Below are positions 40,451 through 45,546 of a DNA stretch of 45,546 bases, one piece after another. How positions within the stretch are numbered: position 1 is the stretch's first letter; every line of letters starts with the position of its first letter. The notes beneath the pieces were generated by a model that saw only the letters and a list, made by a program, of their open reading frames with translations, ran no database searches and was not told where the DNA came from. This DNA is from an uncultured Lachnospiraceae bacterium (GTDB lineage: Bacteria > Bacillota > Clostridia > Lachnospirales > Lachnospiraceae). The DNA lies in assembly GCA_900316855.1 (NCBI GenBank), contig ONEK01000019.1:1-45546 (forward strand), read 5' to 3'. The translations under genes were made by a program, and so were the position numbers.

Positions 40451-40995
40451 AGAGGGTGTCTGCTGTCTCTACAGACACCCTCTAGGTCTCGCTCTCCAAT
40501 GGAGTATACCTCTCTTTCGTTAAAGTACTTGCCGATATTCAGTTGTCTGTCCGGAATGTCTCCCTTGGCTTCCCCGCGTCTTCTGAGTTTTTAAACAGGA
40601 TGGCTGATGTTCCGCCTGCAGCGGAAATATGCTTCATCCAGCAGGGTTATGATGATCAGGTTCTGTCCCGCCGGTTACTACCGGCATCCGGACGATTCAG
40701 GTTTTCATCGGACCGTACCTCCAACGATTTCTCTGATAGTGGAAATTCAGTTGTACTTCGGTCTGTACCTCCAGTTCTTTCAAACTTTGGATTTGGAAAT
40801 TTAAGTGCCGATTGGTCCATACCTCAACTTTCTGCAGATTTGAAAAGAGCTTTCCTTTGCCGGATCTTCGATTTCCGGTTCCTGTGTTCTCTTCTCTTTT
40901 GATAATCTTAAGATAAATCATTGACTGTCATATGTCAATGCAGGATTTAAATTGTCTGTGTATTCGTAATATACTTCGCAATTCACACTTTTAAT
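40451..40995 (-). repeat. Dispersed intergenic element, copy 2 (545 bp)
   Basis: It has the same architecture as copy 1: terminal 12-bp hairpin AGAGGGTGTCTG/CAGACACCCTCT (40451-40483), units with TACCTC cores at 40507, 40716, 40766 and 40820, and a 35-bp right end (40961-40995) identical to copy 1. An extra 150-160 bp (about 40553-40700) between the first two units accounts for its greater length and holds its own hairpins (TTCCGC/GCGGAA, GCCGGT/ACCGGC). The spacing of the last three cores (50 and 54 bp) matches copy 1 (50 and 53 bp). The element fills most of the gap between NifX/SlyD and DUF805 genes. Confidence 0.85.
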
Positions 40996-40999
40996 TCGT

Positions 41000-41026
41000 C
41001 CCCAAAGGCCTCACAGGCCCTTGGGG
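41000..41026 (-). terminator. Hairpin across the DUF805 stop codon
   Basis: On the minus strand CCCCAAGGGCC and GGCCTTTGGGG pair around TGTGA, which contains the stop codon. An AT-rich tract follows. It abuts the right end of the dispersed element copy 2. Confidence 0.55.
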
Positions 41027-41358
41027 TTCGGTCCATACTGGTTCTCGCCGGGATCGCTGTCCCTGATGAGCCAGATGAGCAGGATGATCCATCCGACGAC
41101 CGGTACGAGATCCAGCAGAACCCACCAGCCGCTCCTGCCGATATCATGCAGTCTTCTGACCTCAACCGACCAGGACGCGATACTGAGCAGCAGGCTGAAG
41201 ATACTCGCGATCTGGTTCTCCTGCCCCAGGATGGCGCTGATAATGATTGAGATTACAACCACAAATACCCTGAAATACCAGTATTCGCTCCTTCTGGCTC
41301 TGCCATTGAAGTCAATAATTTTACTGAAACATGTCTTGATGGAATCTACAAAACTCAT
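41011..41358 (-). CDS. DUF805 membrane protein
   Basis: 115 residues with the DUF805 pattern: FNGRARRSEYWYFRVF, three or four hydrophobic helices, VRRLHDIGRSGWWVLLDLVP and the end DSDPGENQYGPNPKG. Members are small bacterial membrane proteins of unknown function, some prophage- or stress-linked. The gene stands alone in front of the DUF4428 pair. Confidence 0.9.
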   Translation of the reverse strand: MSFVDSIKTCFSKIIDFNGRARRSEYWYFRVFVVVISIIISAILGQENQIASIFSLLLSIASWSVEVRRLHDIGRSGWWVLLDLVPVVGWIILLIWLIRDSDPGENQYGPNPKGL

Positions 41359-41425
41359 CTGCTCTTTCCTCCTTCGGTCGGATTGAAATCATTCTTTTAC
41401 CGCATCCGCGGCTCATCTGTCAGTC

Positions 41426-42289
41426 TTACAGCCCCAGAAGCTGCTTCTTCTTCGCGTCGAATTCATCCTGGGTCAGGATTCCGGCGTCCAGGAGCTGCTT
41501 GAGCTTCAGGATCTGGTCAGTCACATCTCCTCCGGCAGCCTGTGCGGGCTGTGCCTGTGCCGACTGCGCAGCGGATAACGCCGCCGCGGTGGCCTGTGCA
41601 ACTGCCGCCGTCATGTTGGCCGACTGGATCTGGGCATTGCGTCCCGCCTGCTTTTCCTTGAAGAGCGTCATGAGCTGCCATGCTGCGTCATAGCCGCCGC
41701 GGATATCGCTCTCGGTAGGAATGATGGCATCCATAACCGGAATCCGTACCTCGGTGAACGGAGGATGCTTCACAATGCGGATACAGAACGTCATTCCATC
41801 AATCTGCTCTCCGGGAGGGCATGACGGAAGTCCGGGATACTGTCTCGAGAGTGCCTCCGGCCCGCCGAACATATCGATAAGAGACGGATTCTTGTCATCG
41901 TCGTCCTTCGAGGAGGTCTGCAGCTCCAGTCTGCAGCCGCCAACCTGATCAAACGTAAAGATGTCAGGAGATTCTACCGTGGCGTTCACCCACCAGCCGC
42001 GGGCGTCATCCGCGTAGAGGACGTCCTTGGACGAGAGAGCCATTTTCGAGCGGATCGTGGTAGATGCTACGAATTCGTTCTTATACCGTTCCGCATTCTC
42101 CTCACATTCCTTAATGTTCGCCTCAACATCGTCCAGCGTCATATTGTGAAAATCATCGGAAGTCAGCTCCGGGCTGCACAGATCCCTGCAGTCGGAACAG
42201 ATATACTCCCCGTCCGCGAGCTTTTCCCTTGAGAGCAGCCCTGCCTTGTTGCCGCACCGAACACAGACCTTTCCTGAAAATAATCCCAT
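41426..42289 (-). CDS. DUF4428 zinc-ribbon protein with C-terminal SHOCT motif
   Basis: Start ATG 42289 (MGLFSGK) with GAGGT upstream. The DUF4428-type zinc ribbon has CVRCGNKAGLLSREKLADGE and then ICSDC. A middle domain of about 140 residues follows. An Ala/Gln-rich stretch leads to the SHOCT motif DQILKLKQLLDAGILTQDEF with DAKKKQLL. SHOCT motifs often mediate oligomerisation. Function is unknown. It lies about 86 bp after the next gene upstream and probably shares its transcript. Confidence 0.75.
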   Translation of the reverse strand: MGLFSGKVCVRCGNKAGLLSREKLADGEYICSDCRDLCSPELTSDDFHNMTLDDVEANIKECEENAERYKNEFVASTTIRSKMALSSKDVLYADDARGWWVNATVESPDIFTFDQVGGCRLELQTSSKDDDDKNPSLIDMFGGPEALSRQYPGLPSCPPGEQIDGMTFCIRIVKHPPFTEVRIPVMDAIIPTESDIRGGYDAAWQLMTLFKEKQAGRNAQIQSANMTAAVAQATAAALSAAQSAQAQPAQAAGGDVTDQILKLKQLLDAGILTQDEFDAKKKQLLGL

Positions 42290-42375
42290 AATCGATACCT
42301 CATTTGTTTTTTGACCCGGCTTCGCCGTAATTTCCTGCCGGCTGTATCGTTGTTCCCGTTCTGTTTTTCCGCCGT

Positions 42376-42774
42376 TTACAGTCCAAGCCCCTTGAGGACC
42401 TCCGCGACAAGGTCGACCTGCTTCTCGCACTGCTTCTCGGGTCCGCCGAGTACGCTGTGTATGCCTGCCAGGCCGCCGGTCAGCGTATCCAGCAGGTCAT
42501 CCTTTACCATGTTCTTCACCACTGCCCCGACAATGATGGTGCTGCGCTGCACCGTGATCTCGTTCTTCTTCACGTTATAAATGATCCAGACCTGATTGTT
42601 GCGGTCGATCTTCGGGAAATAGATGACGTTGTTCTCCTTGTAAAGAGGAGAGCTCTTACCCACCTGGGGCACGCCCGCCTCGCCGAAGTCCACGTCCTTG
42701 ATCTTCTCGTAAAGACTGTCAATCGTATACTGGTCCTGCGGCTTTACCTTGACCAGCTTCACACCAAACGCCAT
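42376..42774 (-). CDS. Protein of unknown function, partner of the DUF4428 gene
   Basis: 132 residues, soluble. VKPQDQYTIDSLYEKIKDVD and a later YKENNVIYFPKIDRNNQVWI suggest beta strands; VGAVVKNMVKDDLLDTLTGG is a possible helix. I do not recognise a family. Its closeness to the DUF4428/SHOCT gene suggests a joint role. GAGGT-like ribosome site upstream. Confidence 0.6.
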   Translation of the reverse strand: MAFGVKLVKVKPQDQYTIDSLYEKIKDVDFGEAGVPQVGKSSPLYKENNVIYFPKIDRNNQVWIIYNVKKNEITVQRSTIIVGAVVKNMVKDDLLDTLTGGLAGIHSVLGGPEKQCEKQVDLVAEVLKGLGL

Positions 42775-42929
42775 ATCGGTTACCTCCTCATCAACAGACC
42801 ATTCATTCTTGTCATGCCGGCTGATTCACCGGCTGAACTTTGCATTAAGGTTACCCTCGAACAGACCTCTGATAAACTCCCCGACCGGGTAGTTACCGCA
42901 GGCAGAATTGAAGCGGGAATGCCGCGAAG

Positions 42930-45356
42930 TCACAGCAGCCCGATGTCACGGGCGGCGAGCACTGCCTCGCTCTTGCTGGAGACCTGCAGCCGGCGGTAGT
43001 TCTGCTTAATATGATACCGGACGGTTTCCGGCTTCATGCTCAGTGCCGTCGCAATCTGCGGCACGGAGAAACCCTTTGCCTGAAGCGTCAGCACATCGAT
43101 ATCCTTGCGCGAGAAATCGGATCCCCTGGCGTTATTTTCCTGCAGATAGGCCGGGTAGCGGCGCGCGATCCGGTCTGTCTCCAGCACGACGCGTTTAAAC
43201 CAGTCGTCCGGGATCGTTTCCTTCAGGCCTCCCAGATCAGGATCCTTCATGAGCTCCTTCAGCAGCGGAAGGATTGCGGTGCCTTCGCTGCTGACGGTGC
43301 GGATAAAGCCGTGTTCGCCCGCAAGCCTGAGCCCCTTCGTCAGATGGTCCCTCCATGTATCCTTCTTCTGCCGGTAGCAGAGGATAGCCATGAGAAGCTC
43401 CGTCTCAATGTTGACAATGGTCCTGTGGTAATTCTGCGAGTAAATGAGCAGCTTCTCCGCAAGGCTTGTCGCCCTCAGGTACTGACCCATCATGATGTAG
43501 CACCGGATCTTCGTCAGATACAGGAGCCGTTCCATCACGAAGAAATCCTTGATTTCATCCGGTGCGCGGCGCATCCACTCCTCGACCGCCAGCGTATCGC
43601 CGGTGAGAAGCTCGATCCTGCACACCAGTGCGTCGATATTGTCGAGCAGGCGGGTGGCCTCATGCTCGACTGCCTTCTCCCGGAATGCGGTGAGCTGGTC
43701 CACCGCATCCTCACTCCTTCCGGAAATCATACTCATGCAGGCAAGAAGTCTCACGGCAACGAACTCCATCTCGATCTTCCCGCCGTTCTGCGCCAGCATC
43801 TGACCCTGTGAAACCCATGTGACAATCTCCGTCGGATCGCCCGCCTTTTCGTACTGGCTCTCTGCCAGTGCCAGCGGAACCAGTCCCCTGCCGTACTTGC
43901 CAAGAGCCCTCGACACAATCGGGCCAAGAGACGAAGCCAGGGCACGGTCGTGGCGGCTCCACTCCGAGAAATCCTTGCCGCCGTCCATCATGGAAGGCAG
44001 GTTGCTTGTCACCGAGAATTCAGGAAGGCTATACCCGCGGTTGAAGACAACGGAAGGCATCCTCCGGAAGATATCAGCCAGATTGGTGACGCCGCGCTGC
44101 GGCAGAGAGATGTCCAGAAACAGCACCTGTACCTCTGCTTCCCTTTTCATGCCGCCGGTGGTGTTCTCGCTGTATCTGCGCAGCTCACGGTACCAGTGCT
44201 CGCTCTGGTCCGGTTCCATCAGGAGCGAGCACAGCATGCTCATGCCGCTCATCAGGTAGACATTTTCACTGATCTCGTCCTCGGTAAGAGCCAGATAATA
44301 TTTCTTCAGCTCATGGTAATAGCCGCTGGAGGGATTCTTTCTGGCATTGAGGATCAGGATATTCCGGATCCGTCCGCTGCCGCTCTTTTCGTACATGGCA
44401 GCCGCTTCCAGCAGCCGGTCATGTGTCTCATAATATAGGCCGGCGTTGTAGCAGAGCTCCCGCACCTTCTTCACGTCGTACGTGCGGTCCCTACGCTCCC
44501 GGAATGCCAGCAGCATGTGGGACCGGAACCGGAAGCCGCCCTTCCCGGCATGCAGGAGTCCGGAGGACGATTCCCGGAGCTGGTTCATCATAACGATGGC
44601 GTTGGCTTTTCCGGTGATAAATTCCGCGAGGTCCGCGTTGAACTCATCCACCACGCTGACTTCCATGCAGAATTTCACGACGTCCGGATCGATATTCGAG
44701 ATAACGGACGCGTTCAGATAATCCCGGTACTGCTGTCCGCAGGCTTTCTTCAGCTTCTCCGTCAGCTTCCAGGTTCCCTTTGGTCGTGGCTCCAGGTCAT
44801 TGGAGAGCTCCGCGAGGTAGTGGATCATCAGCGGATTGCCCTCACACCAGCCGGCAGCTTCCCCGGCGTCTTCCATCTCCAGGTCTGTCCCGTCCAGCTC
44901 CCCCTCGAAAATCAGGGCTACATCCCTGGCGTCCAACGCAAGATCACGCTCCCGGATCCGGACGAGGTTTCCCGGGAGGGAAAGAGCCTTCAGCCATTCC
45001 GGCTGCGGGCTGCGGCCCGCGAGGATCAGCCAGATCCCGTCCTTCGCCGCGATGGAGAGGAGAAAACCTCGGCGGTCCTCGTCCAGAAGATCCTGCACAT
45101 CGTCTATGACAACCGTCACATCGGCGGCAGCACTCTTCGCCCTCATCTGCGACATCCTGACCCTCAGAGAGTCGGCGGTCCAATCTTCCTCCTCACAGGA
45201 GAGGTAGATATAATTTCTGGATTTCAGGTACTGCCGGATGAGTTCTGTCTTGCCGTATCCTGCGGCACCCCCGATATAAACCGTCTCGGCAAGAGACCTT
45301 GCGTATTTGAGTTTCTCCATTGCCCTCTGCGGTGCTGCGTATACAATATTCTTCAT
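42930..45356 (-). CDS. LuxR-family ATP-dependent transcriptional regulator (MalT/LAL type)
   Basis: 808 residues. An N-terminal STAND-like ATPase has Walker A GGAAGYGKTE (residues 29-38) and Walker B VTVVIDDVQDLL, followed by a winged-helix-like segment and a long TPR-like helical region. The C-terminal LuxR HTH reads FSRKDIDVLTLQAKGFSVPQ and ALSMKPETVRYHIKQNYRRL. Such proteins bind a small inducer, then oligomerise and activate promoters. The target is unknown; no polar partner gene is adjacent. Upstream lies a set of large hairpins, not a clear promoter. Confidence 0.9.
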   Translation of the reverse strand: MKNIVYAAPQRAMEKLKYARSLAETVYIGGAAGYGKTELIRQYLKSRNYIYLSCEEEDWTADSLRVRMSQMRAKSAAADVTVVIDDVQDLLDEDRRGFLLSIAAKDGIWLILAGRSPQPEWLKALSLPGNLVRIRERDLALDARDVALIFEGELDGTDLEMEDAGEAAGWCEGNPLMIHYLAELSNDLEPRPKGTWKLTEKLKKACGQQYRDYLNASVISNIDPDVVKFCMEVSVVDEFNADLAEFITGKANAIVMMNQLRESSSGLLHAGKGGFRFRSHMLLAFRERRDRTYDVKKVRELCYNAGLYYETHDRLLEAAAMYEKSGSGRIRNILILNARKNPSSGYYHELKKYYLALTEDEISENVYLMSGMSMLCSLLMEPDQSEHWYRELRRYSENTTGGMKREAEVQVLFLDISLPQRGVTNLADIFRRMPSVVFNRGYSLPEFSVTSNLPSMMDGGKDFSEWSRHDRALASSLGPIVSRALGKYGRGLVPLALAESQYEKAGDPTEIVTWVSQGQMLAQNGGKIEMEFVAVRLLACMSMISGRSEDAVDQLTAFREKAVEHEATRLLDNIDALVCRIELLTGDTLAVEEWMRRAPDEIKDFFVMERLLYLTKIRCYIMMGQYLRATSLAEKLLIYSQNYHRTIVNIETELLMAILCYRQKKDTWRDHLTKGLRLAGEHGFIRTVSSEGTAILPLLKELMKDPDLGGLKETIPDDWFKRVVLETDRIARRYPAYLQENNARGSDFSRKDIDVLTLQAKGFSVPQIATALSMKPETVRYHIKQNYRRLQVSSKSEAVLAARDIGLL

Positions 45357-45392
45357 GCCGGAAATCCTCCTGCCATTATTTATAAGACATAA

Positions 45393-45543
45393 GGGTCAAA
45401 AGTACCAAATCGACTTCGGGCTTGCCCGAAAGGCGATTTGGACTTGTGACCCGCCAAACATCCGAAAGTAGCGCAAAGCGAAGCGGTGCGCGGATTTCGG
45501 ATGTTTGCAGAATTGCGGAAGCAGCGAAGCTGCGAAGCAATTC
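45393..45543. repeat. Three consecutive large hairpins upstream of the LuxR regulator
   Basis: Hairpin 1 (45393-45452): GGGTCA, AGT, CCAAATCG and TTCGGGC pair with their complements around TT, with small mismatches. Hairpin 2 (45455-45507): a perfect 13-bp stem CAAACATCCGAAA/TTTCGGATGTTTG, inner GCGC/GCGC. Hairpin 3 (45510-45543): outer GAATTGC/GCAATTC and inner GCAGC-GAA-GCTGC. Loops and inner stems reuse GCGAAGC, as in the cluster at 37921. The window ends inside the array. Confidence 0.75.
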
Positions 45544-45546
45544 GTA

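Noticed and set aside
32332..40921. Two small minus-strand open frames (69 and 74 residues at 32332-32541 and 40697-40921) both ending in WRYGPM-Glu/Lys-Thr
   Set aside because: They look homologous because they lie in the dispersed element. Neither has a ribosome site, and the repeat units shift frame against each other (spacings 50, 53, 54), so I treat the similarity as nucleotide-level, not protein.

Overview
The window looks like chromosome of a gut-type Clostridia (Bacillota), most likely a Lachnospiraceae relative. Reasons: AGGAGG-type ribosome binding sites throughout, Gram-positive LexA boxes (GAAC-N4-GTTC), a Tn916-type integrase and excisionase, and many small protein families I associate with this group (DUF5058, DUF805, a DUF6219-like microprotein, Cys-rich 70-residue proteins). 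This placement is inference from gene content; no rRNA is present.

Layout. (1) 1-2877 is the AT-rich right end of a Tn916-type integrative and conjugative element: a sigma-like HTH protein, a promoter-to-terminator non-coding unit, an orphan MazF, Xis, Int, and a 21-bp inverted repeat. The GC-rich chromosome begins at the start codon of a low-molecular-weight protein tyrosine phosphatase. (2) 2878-12108 carries a membrane/PEBP fusion, an SOS-controlled Y-family DNA polymerase, a frameshifted membrane-anchored carboxylesterase, a GH2 glycosidase, a ProX-type editing deacylase, a MecA-like protein and a HAD hydrolase. (3) 12305-16652 is a complete polar amino-acid ABC importer operon ending in a cytidylate-kinase-like gene; tandem operator-like palindromes and an intrinsic terminator precede it. 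(4) 16682-24650 holds a GH36 alpha-galactosidase, two tandem paralogous small genes behind a LexA box, EamA and MFS transporters, a VOC protein, an MmcQ/PUA-like fusion and a DUF1295 membrane protein. (5) 24732-29315 has a MazEF pair followed by a patatin, a shikimate-kinase-like protein, a 32-residue membrane protein, a Nudix hydrolase, YhcH and two Cys-rich small proteins. (6) 29329-45356 is almost entirely minus strand: MFS, MATE and HPP membrane proteins, a probable DUF5058/partner/M20 peptidase operon, an OGG-type glycosylase, a NifX/SlyD fusion, a DUF805 protein, a DUF4428/SHOCT protein and a large LuxR-type ATPase regulator.

The most unusual structure is not a gene. Two copies of a 0.38-0.55 kb dispersed intergenic element (32235-32615 and 40451-40995) share ends, a terminal hairpin and four degenerate internal units built around a GGAGGTA-like core. 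Unit spacings of 50, 53/54 and about 60 bp argue against protein coding. Other leads are a probable structured RNA beside the orphan MazF, a likely non-AUG integrase start, the SOS-controlled paralog pair, hairpin clusters built on GCGAAGC motifs, and several domain fusions.

Functionally the window mixes sugar and ester hydrolysis (GH2, GH36, esterase, YhcH), amino-acid and peptide uptake (ABC importer; DUF5058 operon with M20 peptidase), DNA damage tolerance and repair (Y-family polymerase, OGG, SOS paralogs), and export (MATE, MFS, EamA).
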